Shown here piece after piece: positions 10,929 to 25,054 of a stretch of DNA of 47,086 bases (the stretch's first letter is position 1; each line of letters begins with the position of its first letter). Location of the stretch: positions 4,300 to 51,385 of the forward strand of contig NW_003116959.1 in the NCBI RefSeq assembly GCF_000003605.2, read 5' to 3'. The notes beneath the pieces are model-generated. The model was not told the origin of the DNA. It saw only the letters and a list, made by a program, of their open reading frames with translations, and searched no databases. Source of the stretch: Saccoglossus kowalevskii (taxonomy: Eukaryota > Hemichordata > Enteropneusta > Harrimaniidae). A program made the position numbers and the translations under genes.

Positions 10929-13900
10929 ATACGGAAACATGTACGTCTTTATTTTGTGCAAAGCGCCAGAACCAGGGGCGACAGTTAGCATTTTACAAAC
11001 TTTAAAACAGCGAATTTGCAAGCACAATTTTAAGAGAACATTTAATAAAAATTCAATTAAATTACGCGTAGAGCACGTCGATTGATCAATGCATGGCAAG
11101 ACTGTTGCTGAATACCATCCGGAACTTTATTGTATTGAATAATCAAATCCATGTGTTTTGTTTTCTGTTAATCCAAATATATTATGGCATTGTCTGTAAC
11201 AACAAAAACCTTATGAAACGCGCATAGCAAATATATTACAAGGCTTGAAATTGAAAATAAAAGTCGGTGATGTAAATACTCACTGAAAAGATCCTGAATT
11301 ATTTGTCTTATAAATATCGAATGATTTAATAAACATACGTCGTTTGTTGCAGCAGATTGAGTTCATCTGATCGCCGATGAAATAAAAGCGTGAAATAGCT
11401 GTGACAAAATTGTATAGAGGATAGTGAAAACGCTATACCTGTGATATACAATCTAAAATCCGATAACAAGAAGCACTACAGGCGAAAACTTTCTCAGGTT
11501 TGACTAAAGAAAAATCAATAGCTGGAAATGCGTATGCTATTCACGCGTCAGTATTGAATGTAATGCCAGTGTTGACTGACTTTGTAAGTAGGTAATCAGG
11601 CGCACTGGGGCGGGAGTTACGCGTTATCCAGTCGAACCACGGCAGGACGCCTGGGACGCGCGACGGTGTATGTCGATTTCGTGTATGTAATTTCACACTG
11701 CGTAGTCACAGCATTGATGGGCGCATGTGCATCGAGCTGTATGAGACAAATTGATCGCTTATTACCACACGAGAACGCAGTGTCTCGTAAATTACAGCGA
11801 TGTTTATCAGAAGAGGTTGTGTCCCGCTACAATCTTTATTGCGATAATAATTTGCCGCTTCGTAGATCGCGTTCAATCTGCATTTTAGTTTTAAGTGACA
11901 GTTTGGTGATTTAGAGTCACACCGCCACAAGTATTCAACACCGTATATGGGAAGTGATTACTCGTGTTGTCTCCTGGAAACCTGTGATTATTTATACTTA
12001 CTTTCCACGCGCACTTGTCCAACATTTGCGAGGATAAATCATCATGGAACTATTCTAAAAAGCCATTCTAGAATGAAGATTTAAGCACAAGTAGTTATTT
12101 TGAAAATCTGTTTTTTCCTTGAAAATAAACACATGAAACTCACGTAAAATATATATATTTGGTTTGATCTATGCTTGATGTTTAGCAAAAAAATAAAATA
12201 AAAAACACGCCGTCTGTGTTAGATTTACCTGAACAATTTTGTTTAGAACAGCGTCGCCTAAATACTGCTAATTCAGATAGACTACAAAACAGTTGGTACA
12301 TATCTACATATAGTATATAACCGAAGTAGACACGGCGGATTTTGTTACATCATGGCAAGGTCGAATGCTGTAATCTACCAATCAAACGTTTAAACTATTC
12401 CCCTGTTTATCCCATGGAAGATGTTTATCGCAAATTTGAAATGCTAATTGACGTCGATTGTAAGTCGATTTACTCGATTAAAAAAAAAGTCGATTTACTC
12501 AATAATAGATGAACCCTATCAATAGTATAGTAAGCTCTATAAACAAACGGAATATATATTGGAGTGTATCCAGCTTGTTATGCATCGTATTGATTTGACA
12601 GACACATCTTATCTGTGTCTATTTCCTGAAAGACAACGTATGTAGATTATCTTATCAGTGGGTTACAGTTACATCATTAACACTTTTAATGAAATATTTT
12701 CCTCTGCCGAAATTCTGCACATTTTTACGTAGTTTTCTATACAACGTCATTGTTAATTTTGCGCCGAGGTTTCTCATTGTCTACAAGTGAAGAACATTTG
12801 TGTTTAAATGCTAGAACAGGTATGCTGGTTTATTTTGTGGTAGGTGACAATAATCGACTTTTACATTCACAGAAGTAAACACAATAAGAGGCCCTTAAAA
12901 CAAGCTTTAATACCTTGAGTTTGCACAAGAGGACATTTACTGACAATTCAATCAAATTACACACTAAGCTCAATAAATCGTTCAGGGTTATGGTTAGACT
13001 CCCATTGTTGGATGACTTCCGGAATAAATTTGAAACACTGCTTATTGTTTGATGAAGTATTCGAAACTTGTCGAAACAAATTATTGAATTAACTATGCAA
13101 GTTATTCTTGTGTAAGGTGACAAAATTCGCATTTGATATTCAAGGAATCAACTGTCAGGTCACCGTGTCGCATATCGTGCCCAGATTCATTTGGTTGAAA
13201 TTGACCAATTTCTTCACTTTATGATTTCTCCCTGGTGGTAACTGATCTGTGATTACTATATTAAGTATTATGACTGACACACCGACACATTCATAACAAT
13301 GCAACCACAGCATTATTGAGCTCACGTCAAAAATCAAGCTCAGTAACCCCCCCCCCAAAAAAAAAGTAGTGTCATGAGATGTATAACATGTTGAAAAGTA
13401 CTATTTTGCATTGTATTGTTTTGTAACGTAACATGATGTAACGTAGTGTGATGTATTTCAATGTCATCGAATCAAGACCAACGTCTCATAGCAGTGAACG
13501 TCATTGCTGCTCCGTTACAATTTAATTTTCCTACTCTGATACTAAATTGAAAATGAAAAAAGTCAAAATTTGATATTTATATCGAAAATTACCTGATCAG
13601 ACATAACTATGCTGTTTCATGGACACAAAACAAATAGTATATCAATTGATTGATCACTCTTCTTCTTCTGAAGATAAAGTACTACTCAACTGCCAAGGCA
13701 CATAGGTGGCTGTATCAAATCAATTTAAATCTGGTAAAAGCTTTAATTGGTTAAAATGACGACTTTCTGCCCTATAAATACTTTTAATAATAATATCCCA
13801 TGATAAAATTAGGTTTACATTTTGGAAATTGAATCAAGTATTCAATTACTGGAGTAGTGATGACTCAAACACACAAAAGTGAACTGCTTAGTAATTTAAT

Positions 13901-16287
13901 TTTGATAAGGCACGAGATCGACGAGTTACTCCAGTCGTATATTCAGAACTCAATGTGGCATTTATACTACCTAAAACTTTTAATTTACGAATTTAGTGGA
14001 AATTAAATCGCCAAATTGGCAATAAAACGTTTAATGCTCTCCACGAAATTCCTTAAGGGTTTGATCACTTCTCATTTTTCAGAGTGATTAAGACATCTCT
14101 TTGGTGATTCCCAATGAATCTCCAATTCGTTATCTGTTTTAAAGTTTTAGTTTTGTAGTGTAGTGTAGTGCAGTGAATTGCAGTGAAGTGCACTAACTGT
14201 AGCTCAGTATCTTTCCATCAATATATAACAAGAGGTATATTTTCATAAGTGTTGATTATTGGTATTTGTGACAAATTATTTTTAATTATTTCATTCATTC
14301 ATTAATAGGGGAAGTCGAGCCAAACAACATAATGCTCCCTAAAGAAAGAACTCCACAATTGTAGGAGAATGCAATTTATATTTTTTTTTTAACAGATGAA
14401 TCTCAATTTCTGACAACAGTGGATATGATGTCATACTGTACCCATAATTCTTTGCTGAACAATCAAGAACAACATAAATTAATAAAAATATCTAGAGAAT
14501 GAAAAGTGGTTTTGAAAAAGTAAAATGCATATTATTACATTGCCGAGCTCTTTCATCTGTGAGTATTATGTTGTTAGACTTGACATTTTTTTTTTAATCT
14601 AAACATATTTGTCTTATAGACGGGTGGAGCACAATCTGGTGCATACAATTCACAGGATAATTTGCTTGATGGAACACAGAGTGAAAAAGTTGAAAATAGA
14701 AGTGTATTATGTTATTATTGAGAACTACTAGTGTTTTATAACATCACGTCGCGTGTATAAAATGTAAATTCTACGTCGTCTCAAGTTGAGTGTTCAAGTC
14801 GTCCTTATGTGATTTGAGAAATTATGTGATATGTCACTTATGTGAATAATATAAATAACACATAATGATTGTTTTTGTTCAAACATGTTCCGATTTGTGA
14901 ATTTCTTTCAACCCGTTAGAAACGCCTGAAGAAGGGATATTATAGTATTTTTGTCTTCTTTGCACTAAAGAAAACCATAACCTAATATTCACTATCAAAG
15001 TGTTATAACCATGCGCAGAAAATGGAAATTGCTTTGGGCAGAATAAATGCACCTAATGAACACAGATAAATAATGTACGTCTGAGTCAACGATCAATAAA
15101 ATATAATTTACTATATCAACCTATGTATAATCACAGATTGTGAAATTACTGATAGCTGAGTGTAAGACAAGTCAGTCCTTCAATGCTCAGTCAAAAATTG
15201 CGGCAATCAACACATTTGAATGGAGAAATACGTTCCTGAAATGCACGTTATCTAGAGTATGGTACATTTCAGTTCATGTACAAAATATAACGGTCTTATA
15301 CCATTTTATCAGATTGTGTAATTAATTAAATGGCGTCAGGAAACTCTTAGTAAGCTTGAAACAAGTTAATTCACTGTGTTGTGTTCTTAGCTAATTAGTT
15401 AATTTGTAAACATTATATTTATAGGGCATTGTACCACAAACATTGGGGCGGTTTCATCTAAATCACATTTGATATATGTGATATAATGTTGGATAGTCAA
15501 CTTATGACCTGAAACATGAGTCATATTTATAGAGCATACCGAGTTTATAGTAACATCATTAGACTTAACCTTCAAGTTGGGGCACCGACATTTTAATTGT
15601 TACGAAAATTGCTACTTTCCAATATCATATTAAATTGTTCTGGACATTTGTTCAGGAAAGTTTGAAGTTACAAACACAAATGCAACAATTCAAGCAAACA
15701 TGTGGTTAATGTATTCTAGACATACATATAAATTGTGATGTCGAACAATGTCGAAGCACAGTAATCGCGAGCGCGTGCATGTTAATTCCCTGTCCACCTT
15801 TAAGGAGATTTCATTCCAACGAATCAGTGCATGGCAGACACTCCTGGCGGTCATGTGACTATCACCAAACGAGTTTAATTTGTATTGCTTTTTAACCAGC
15901 TGTAGTGCGTGACAACAGGCTTCAGACACAGACGTTAAGGGTCCAATCTTGAATTGTGGATGAAGTAAAGCCGGATACAATAATTGGAATAGACATACGT
16001 CTGGATTAGAATCCTTTTTTTATTGAAGTGATTCGAGAAATTAACATTTGTTCACCAACAAGCAGGTGTTCGTAAGACGGAAACCACGATGACGACCTTC
16101 CCGTCGTAGGTGATTAGATACTAGTTTATGTAAGATCGTTTATTCTCCCGCTTTCCTGGATGTCACGAAACATCGACATCGTCGGCAGTATCAAGTTACT
16201 TTCAGTATGCTGTAAGATTGTGAGTATCGCAATGTATACACATGCGCATTTGTAATCAAGCCACTGTGAATCAATGCTGTAATATTT
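10929..16287. other. Non-coding stretch
   Basis: No exon or RNA gene recognised. It holds low-complexity spots only: a C-run followed by an A-run at about 13347-13366, a GTAAC-rich patch at about 13418-13455 and a short TAGTG/CAGTG run at about 14154-14192. The open frames here are short and featureless. Confidence 0.45.
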
Positions 16288-16335
16288 CACGCGCCGTAGT
16301 CGTCGTGCGTGTCGCGCGCGTTTGAATTTCGTAAA
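16288..16335 (-). mobile_element. Family-2 terminus remnant
   Basis: Read on the - strand, the sequence runs GAAATTC, AAACGCGCG, then ACGACGACTACGGCGCG, resembling the family-2 right terminus (GAAATTCGAACACGCGCTG then GACGACCACCGC). No clean TTAA remains. Low-confidence relic. Confidence 0.3.
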
Positions 16336-17475
16336 ACATGTATTTTATTTGCGGTGAATACGTCATTGTAGGTCGTACACCGAGCGTGATGAAGACTTGT
16401 GTATGTGAATTAATTCACAACCTAGGTAGGCGGCTGTCGTACATATATAAACATTGTATTTTGCGCGCGTCGTGTATGTTAACACTGTATGGGACCCATG
16501 TCGTACATTTCTCGGTGCAATGTCTGTAGCGCCTCCAGCATAACATAAACAAAACGTAATCAGCTTCAGTCCTTAAAATATCGAGTTAAAATTCCCCTGA
16601 AATGCAATACCGACATATCCAATTTGAAGCGTTGATGTTCTAATACTTGCTCGTTCAAATTCTTGTTTGAAAATCTGTCCTTGTTGTATTTTTTTGAATG
16701 ATAATAGGTCGTCACGGTGACAACGTCCTTTATATCGATAAAGTGATAATCTCTATACAATTTATAATACATACATAATATCGCCATGACGAAATTGGGA
16801 AAATGAAAAACAAATTACACACACGAATCTGTATTGTGCATTATATAAATATGGTACTGAACTGTACGGTGGAAAATTTTGTTTTTTCTTTTTTTTAGTT
16901 TATTTATTTATGTGGTAACTAAAGACAATTTTGTCGTGGGAGTAGTGCGAAAATTGAGGGAATAAAGCATGAATAATTGAACAACTCATATTCTAGCGTT
17001 GCTATGCTGTGATCAATTAAATACTGAACACATTGCGTCGTGGCCGTGACAGTCACTGTGAATGTTATCATAGTTGCGATGCTTTGACGTCCCAACAATG
17101 TACCACCGAGGACATCTTGGCAATGTGACCGATCCGTGACTTTTATGTCAAGTGCAAAATCGCGATAACACGATTTTGTTGAGTCGAAGCATTTACGTGT
17201 ATAGAACAAGACGTGAATTGATTTGTTGAAAGAATATGTCAATAGACAAGCCGCGATTACATTTGTTTGCCTGTTGGGTTAGGGCTATGCAGCCAATCAG
17301 TTACAACCTTGCCACATCGACCTGACTCATTTTTATTTAAATATACACAGAACACAGTCACAAAAAATGGAAATTTAATACCACGTACGCATTTTGGATG
17401 CTAATGGCCTTTCTCATCATAACTAAAAGATTACAAACTGCTTACCTGTGTAGTTAAGGAGAAAACAATAATATA

Positions 17476-17582
17476 TTAAAAGGCGGCACTCGTCGCGCCG
17501 CGTCCTGTTCTATATGGGACTCATATAGAATATATTTACATAAAATTCGAACACGCGCTGCGCGACGACCACCGCGCTTTAA
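17476..17582 (+). mobile_element. TTAA element, family 2 (107 bp)
   Basis: TTAA at 17476-17479 and 17579-17582. The inverted termini of about 30 bp start TTAAAGGCGG-like on the left and TTAAAGCGCGGTGGTCGTC on the reversed right end. The interior is short, with CGCGTCCTGTTC and AAAATTCGAACACGCGC. No coding capacity. This is one of the cleanest family-2 copies. Confidence 0.8.
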
Positions 17583-19436
17583 TCAAGGTAAAAGATACTC
17601 ACTATTATATATATATATTGCTATGTTTTTTTTTTTCATTTTTGATTCGGTGTACGTGATTGGTAATATACATTCAGGACAGAGTGTAGTGAAATAAGCA
17701 AGTTATATCCACGGTAGATTCAATTAAATAAGTGAACGACATTATTGACTTGAAGCACTTTTCCGTCGGTAATCAAATCACTGTTCTATAAATACTTTTA
17801 TGACCACGTGACCCCCCCCCCCCCCAATGTAAATACTGAACACGAGCTGGGAACATATTCAGAGTTTTATTGTTTGCGCACGTACACGACCGTTCTGTTT
17901 CGAGGTAAGCCTAAATACTTCCAAGTTTCTTGACAAGGAAGGCTCATGTATCTTTCACTGGCCGTACAGGTGCTTGCACTGATATTGCAAGTGTACTGAG
18001 TGAATACGCGTTTTGAGTAAACTGCATTATAAGAAGAGGTTCGCAAAAAAAGGATAAACAACAACATCTCTGACAATTCTAACCTGCTCACGTCATCTGA
18101 AATATACCCTGCCAAGATATATTTTCTCGTCCGTATCATACGTGTTATGTAAATGTAGTTGTGTGATTGGTGCACGTGGTCTGACCTTTGACCGATTCCA
18201 CTGAGAGTCATCATGACATCGACATCGACAAATTGTGCTGTTCGTCGTTATGGTACTCACGGTTTACAATTCTCCCAACGTTGACTTATTTATAATTTGG
18301 CGCGAACACGACATTATTGTTAATTTCGGCGCAAAATTACCCCAATACAGTGAAATTGAAAAATGAGGTCTGAAGTCAGTTTTGCGATGGGCATTGCGTA
18401 TTGATACTAGTACCATGTGACCATGGTCGAGTTTCAGTAACATATCTATACGAGTTTTTTAGCAGAGGTAGAGTACTCTGGTCGTTGGTGGCAGTATTGG
18501 ACAAATTAATACTACAGAGCGCAAGCTTGTGTGCGTGTTGATTATTTTTTTTCATAATATCGCGATTACGAAAAACAGCGAATTTAATGGTGTGAATCAG
18601 AAATAAGGAAAAAACTATAGACTGTAGCGTGTGCATTTTTTTTCTCTGCTGGGAAATTATTGGAAATTAAGTTTATTTGGTTTATCAAATGAAAATGGAA
18701 GAAATATGTTGTGCCGAGAGTATCATAAAGAAAAAAAATCTGCCAAACATGAATTTTGTGAAATAATCAACAAATTCACTCTGTAAAGGATTCCTAGGAT
18801 TGTATGTAATGGATAATCTCAGTGTCACGACTTTTTTGTACAGAATATGTCACATTTCACGATACAGTGAGTTGATTTCTTGGTTCACATCATCTGAACA
18901 ATGGAACAATGAATTCGAGTAAGACTCTAATCTTTCACGAGATGCAGATGCGTAGATATGTCCTTTACAAATTCACCAACCGAGATGGAAAACAGTGCGC
19001 CTGTATAACATTGATATAAAAGGATTGGGAAACGGCATTATTAGCGAGAATGTAGAATCTTTCTAGACGATTTAAATAAGTGGTCTCAGGTTGTCGCGCG
19101 CCGCTCGTCTGGAAGAGGGAAGTTTAAGCTGTAATGATGGCGTCCGGGAAATTGGTGATTGTATAGTCGCATATTATCATACCACGATATCGTTTCCATG
19201 ACTATCGCTTGGTTATCATCTGGTGCGATACGTGGTTAATCATTTAGTGCAACCGTTTTAAGTTTACTGCTGAACGTGATATTGATGGAGTGGTTGGCGT
19301 ATCAATTGACCAAGTGACGCACCTTTAGTACTGAATTTTAGCCCGCTCTGTTGGCGTTACAAACTGAACGTCATGGCATAGATAAACGTCAATGAATTCG
19401 ACAGTGGCGTCACAGTTGAAATCACTACAGTTGAAA
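17583..19436. other. Non-coding stretch
   Basis: A 15-base C homopolymer lies at about 17811-17825. A 115-codon - strand frame (17867-18214) has no recognisable domain and no splice support. Nothing else recognised. Confidence 0.45.
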
Positions 19437-20482
19437 TCACGCTGCGCCACAGTCGCCACGCATCTCTACAGCCGTAACGCAGCGCCACGGTCGTCACGTA
19501 GCTCTACGATCGCCACGCAGCTCTACAGTCGTCACGCAGCGCCACAGTCGTCACGCAGCGCCACAGTCGTCATGCAGCTCTACAGTCGTCACGCAGCTCC
19601 ACAGTCGCCACGCAGCTCTACAGCGGTTACGCAGCGTCACAGTCGCCACGCAGCTCTACAGCCGTCACCCAGCATCACAGCCGCCACGCTGCACCACAGT
19701 CGTCACGCAGCTATAGTTGCACGCAGCTCTACAGACGCCACGCAGCTCTACAGCCGTCACGCAGCGCTACAATCGCCACGCAGCTCTACAGCCGTCACGC
19801 AGCTCTAGTCGTCACGCAGCTCTACAGTCGCCATGCAGCTCTACAGCCGTCACGCAGCGCCACATTCGCCATGCAGCTCTACAGCCGTCACGCAGCTCTA
19901 CAATCGTCGCGCAGCACAACAGTCGTCACGCAGCTCTACAGCCGTGACGCAGTGCCACAGCCGTCACGCAGCGACACAGTCGTCACGCAGCGACACATCC
20001 GTCACGCAGCGCCACGGTAGTCACGCAGTTCTACAGTCCGTGACGCAGCGCCACAGCCGTCACGCAGCGACACAGTCGTCACGCAGCGACACAGTCGTCA
20101 CGCAGCGACTCAGTCGTCACGCAGCGACTCAGTCGTCACGCAGCGACACAGTCGTCACGCAGCTCTACAGCCGTGACGCAGTGCCACAGCCGTCACGCAG
20201 CGACACAGTCGTCACGCAGCGACACAGTCGTCACGCAGCGACTCAGTCGTCACGCAGCGACACAGTCGTCACGCAGCTCTACATCCGTGACGCAGTGACA
20301 CAGCCGTCACGCAGCGCCACAGTCGTCACGCAGCGACACAGTCGTCACGCAGCGACTCAGTCGTCACGCAGCGACACAGTCGTCATGCAGCTCTACATCC
20401 GTGACGCAGTGACACAGCCGTCACGCAGCGCCACAGTCGTCACGCAGCGCCACAGTCGTCACGCAGTTCTACAACCATCACG
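19437..20482 (+). repeat. 19-bp minisatellite, about 55 units, with 114-bp higher-order structure
   Basis: The unit is CGTCACGCAGCGACACAGT with recurring variants in which the middle reads CTCTACA, CGCCACA or CGACTCA. Units starting CTCTACA followed by a GTGACGCAGTG unit recur at 20163, 20277 and 20391, exactly 114 bp (six units) apart; earlier intervals are five and seven units. One unit near 20029 has an extra base. The period is not a multiple of three and the + strand unit has no stop, so every forward frame stays open. That yields open frames of up to 242 codons with a 19-residue repeat, which I treat as an artefact and not as genes. Confidence 0.92.
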
Positions 20483-21763
20483 TGTTTTACACACGTTGTA
20501 CACACCGCATGGTACCCATATGTTAAAGAACGCTCTATTGTTCAAGACAGTTTCCATGTGAACTGATACTTAAACTTATTCGTATATCTTTCATAACCAT
20601 GTTGGTTTGGGTTAATTTTGAATTATATTAAGCTCATTACGAATTCACGTATTTGTTTTGAAACTTTCAAGAAAACATTGAATAGTTTCGTTGTTTTCTC
20701 CAAATACACGTATTAATGTTTAAGCCCAGACATTTCTGTAGACATTGAGTAAATTTGACATGCAACGCCATGGATGCATGCATTACTTTGAAAGTTTCCC
20801 AAGGAAAAGAATGATATAGTAAAATCGTTTACGCATGCGTTAAATCTGCACATTACATTGGAAGTAAGATAATGCGTCACAACGTGGCTGTTATTTTATT
20901 ACGTAAAACTACATTTTTCTTGTGGAAGGGTAGGGTAGAATAGAGGATGCAGATGTAACTAACAACAAATATTATATACGAGCCGACGTCACGCCTCATA
21001 CACCGCCCACTCAAACCAGCCACGCGGAGGAATGCAACAAACTTTTTCTTTTATTAATTTATGAAACGGTGTCGCCATAGCAACAGTGTTATTCATTATT
21101 TAAGACCGTATTCCATGTCCGGAAATACGTATTCAATGCTATTTTCATCATTGGGAAGTTATTGAAATCGTTATCACAGCAGTGTGTATTTTTTTTTTCA
21201 AAACTGAACTGAATGATCGGGCCTCTGACAAAAATATCGGAGGCATCGGAGATTACTAAACGTGTTTTACAAATCATTCACACGTAGATGTATATTAATG
21301 ATGCCCATACACTGGAACAAACCGTACATGGTGGGCATAAGAATTAATCTGTCCGAAGGAAGGGGGTATATAGTTACTGCTAATGCCCTTCGAACTTCAG
21401 TATTACATTTGTTTTTTATGTTCGACAGAAGTATAACCTCACAGTGTTTTCCCTCTGATAAGTCAGTCTTGTCTTTAGGGAAGTTCTTAAGTTTGCTTTG
21501 CTCAACGTTTTTTTTTTGTTTTAAGTTGCCTATATTATAAATGCTGAATTGTTTGTATTGAGTACATAAATACATATTATGAATATTTAAATAAACTATT
21601 TTGTTTACACATTTTTAACTGGGAGATAAGAGAGGAATTTCAGCTCACGTGATGTTTTTTGCATGTGTGTTTTTTACTTTTGTTGTTGAAGTGTTAAAAG
21701 CACGGTTCGCCATCTTTTTTTTTACTTATGATTTTTGACGTTGCGTCGCTATATGATGTTGCT
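20483..21763. other. Non-coding stretch
   Basis: AT-rich, no exon recognised. The overlapping 92- and 102-codon frames on opposite strands at about 21262-21575 have no domain content. Confidence 0.45.
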
Positions 21764-21910
<147 letters not shown>

Positions 21911-23321
21911 GATTGGTCCAAATATAATGCAGGTACTAAATAATGTTAAATAATAGCTATGTTGCTGCGATTTGTCGACGCTTCATGCACGCCCCTATCG
22001 CTGTACAATCCTGGCTACATTTGTAATCTTGGCATAGAGACGCCACCAATACATTGGTTAAATGTTCCCCATGTCGCCTTCCTTCCGATCCAACCGAAAA
22101 TGACACATCAGGCATTTTACACTGGTGTCAAATACTCGTAGTATTTTCTTGTCCGTCAACTTCAGGAACAAGAGAATTAATTTGCAGTTAATTGTACCTC
22201 TCGTGATATCTCATCCGATGCTGCATCGCGATATTAACGTAACTTAATTAACCCAAGTCATACAAAAATGGAATTAAAATGGTATTAAAACAAATCTTGC
22301 TGAAAAAAGGGTAACACTACTAGGTTGCCATGCTGATATACTATAACACCATTAACTTTCATTCATTACCATAGCAACAACTTCAATATACTAATCATAT
22401 AGCAACAAACCACATCCGTTCTGACATAATACGCTAGCGCCCTGGCCACGCACTCATCAATAAAGCAGTATATCAAATAAAAAAAAGAGTCAATAGTACT
22501 CTGAAAAATCTCTATTGAAAATATTTATTTAATGGACATTGTCTCTATTATTGATTTGTGTGATGTATTGAAAACCTATTTTTGTGAGAGGCTCTCATGT
22601 TATATATGTTAAGTCTACTTATATTTTTTCGAATGTTGCTTATAAATCGCATAATTGTCCATTGGTGTTATCATGTACAGTCATAGAGCCACTTTTCCAT
22701 GGTAACATGAAACATCATTCTGTCGTTTGTTGCCGTACCGTATTTCAAATTGATTAAATTTACCAAACATTATTACAACATTGCTATTTTTAGAATAGTT
22801 CCATGGATTGATGCATTTTAAAAGCAAAATTATAGCATTTTTCTCCGTTTGAACGCATTCTGTTCTTTCTAGAAAAATACATACACCAAAGAAATCAAAA
22901 CTGAAAGCGTTCCAATAATGAAAAAAATAGGTTATCATTTACTGAAATATAACTATCATTTCTGGAAATAATAATCTGGTAAATCCCATCAAGATCCCTA
23001 TATGGTTTGAGAGTATATCATATTGTTGATTTTTCAGTGTGGAATATGCATTGAGATATCCTTAATTCATAAAAACTGACTATCATGAAAACACATTATT
23101 GAGCGGGGAAATACCCAAAACATAGTTTCGCTTTTATTGACACTTTGATGTTTGGCTTGTTCTGTTTTCACGTTCGATTTAAAGCATAACGCGAGATCTT
23201 GCACTGAACGAAAAATTATCGGTTGATAAAAATGTTTAACCAATAACAATTGCCGTCACAGAGATTCATATTTGTGTACCTTCAACCATAAATAAAATAT
23301 TTGTAATCTATAAAATGTAAT
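21911..23321. other. Non-coding stretch
   Basis: No gene recognised. RFX/X-box-like half sites in opposite orientation occur at about 22324 (GTTGCCATG) and 22370 (CCATAGCAACAAC), but without any promoter context. Confidence 0.4.
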
Positions 23322-23323
23322 AT

Positions 23324-23374
<51 letters not shown>

Positions 23375-23377
23375 TTT
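23322..23377. repeat. (TTTA)n microsatellite, about 56 bp
   Basis: A clean TTTA array, opposite in strand sense to the AAAT array 1.4 kb upstream. Confidence 0.97.
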
Positions 23378-24921
23378 CTCTCTTCCGTCATATCAAGATG
23401 TTCTTGATGTTATCCCAACAACCACACCCCCTTCGTAGTTCATTGGAGCTTAGAAGCAAATGGCGGTCGAGAACTCGTCGAGGGCGAGAAATCATGATGA
23501 AACTTATTCTTGCTCTTCAAATAGTTTACCATTATCTCTAATAATCGCATCTACCGTTATACTGAAATATGATTGAATAAATGAAGTTGTACATTTCACT
23601 ATAAAACATACATACAGATAATTATATACAAATAAATTACAATTGAAGTTGATAAATAAACAAATAAAAGTAAATAAATAAGTGTAAAATTTGAATATTT
23701 GAATAGATTGAAAGTCTTAAATTAACAAAAAAGAACTGATTGAAGCATTTTCTGTCTATTGCTCGACTGAAAAAATAAACTTAAAATTTGTAACCATGGT
23801 GTTTGAAAAGATGAACGCATCCAAGGACAACATACATATTGCATGACGAGAATATCTAGTAATGAATAACTCACTGTTTACAAGATATAAAATATTTAAA
23901 TTCATGTCTTACTTACTGTTTACCTAATATAAAATATTCATGTTTTGTATTGTGTATCAGGGTGCATTAACTGTAGTACAGATACAAGATTAAGGTCACC
24001 GTGACGCTGGGCCGCTGAATCCAGGGATAGTTTTTAAGGCATATACGATTTGAAAGTCAAGATTGTTTGTCAGAGAAAATCCTCCTTCCCCGACAGTTCT
24101 GTAATCACCTTGCTTGAGGGGATTGTACGAAAACTAAGTAGATTCGCCATAATTGTTTGTTTTATCAGTTTTCACACGCCGTGATAATAAGTAAGGGAAC
24201 ATACTAAACTTTAGATTTTTTCATGTTCCAAAGCTGTTTTACAGAAAAAAATTACTTGGGGAATAAATTTTTGGAACTTGTTTCCGAGAAAAATACATCG
24301 AATGTAGAGCGTATGATATCGATGTAGAAAGTACCCCTGACCTATGTCGTAGTATGAATGAAATAGATATTCATCCGAAGCAAAACTTCTTCTTCATTAG
24401 TATTCACATTCTGTGTTTGAAAATAAAAATACTTCTTTGCATACACGGTCTGCATTCAACGACCGCATCTGTGTATCATATAGACGGCTTATGGTTATGC
24501 GTAACCACGTTTTTTTTTATAGTAACGTTAATAAACCATCTAATAGTGTAGCAGTGTCACCTTAGTGTCAATGATGACGTGAATGCCCTGATATGAAAGA
24601 GTCCAAGACATCTATAGGATCTGTTATGGTGCCAACATGACTAAATTGGAAGGTGGTATAAATAAAGCGGACGTGGTTGAGTGAATAGCAGATGTGTGGT
24701 TTATGGTTACCCAGAATGCTATATGTGTGATCAAATGACCAATGACGTCAATAAACCGAAGCAAAAATGTGACTCATTTGCAACGCGTCATTAAATGCGT
24801 GTTCTTTCACAGCATCCGAATACGAGACCGCACGCATCGCGCGTATGTACACACTTTTTTTTATAAGCCCTCGTCTGCGAGGTTGTATCTCACTGACGTT
24901 ACTGATTGCTGTGGGTACTTA
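23378..24921. other. Non-coding stretch
   Basis: No exon or RNA gene recognised. A CG-richer patch at about 23430-23500 has no tRNA or 5S hallmarks that I can see. Confidence 0.4.
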
Positions 24922-25054
24922 CATGAGCGGATTTAGAGGGGCGCCCCCTATTTTTAACAACCAACAGGGCTTCGCGCCATCGGCGCTCGCGAATTTGTCC
25001 TTCGGCCAACTTATCGCCCCACCCCCCTATTCCAGAATCCTAGATTCGCCCCTG
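24922..25054. mobile_element. 133-bp element with CAGGGGCG-like inverted ends
   Basis: The left end CATGAGCGGATTTAGAGG and the reversed right end CAGGGGCGAATCTAGG form imperfect terminal inverted repeats, close to the CAGGGGCGGATCCAGG-type end found in many animal hAT-like miniature elements. A 5-bp direct repeat, ACTTA, flanks both sides. The interior is C-rich, with TCGCGAATTTGTCCTTCGGC. hAT elements normally duplicate 8 bp, so the superfamily is uncertain. The 94-codon frame across it is not a gene. Confidence 0.65.

Noticed and set aside
17867-18214. 115-codon - strand frame
   Set aside because: No domain, atypical composition and no splice sites; length is compatible with chance over 47 kb.
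19392-20561. Overlapping open frames of 138, 76 and 242 codons with a Ser/Arg/His repeat protein
   Set aside because: They come from a stop-free 19-bp minisatellite read in different frames; the same sequence is open in several frames at once and no splice or start signals support a gene.
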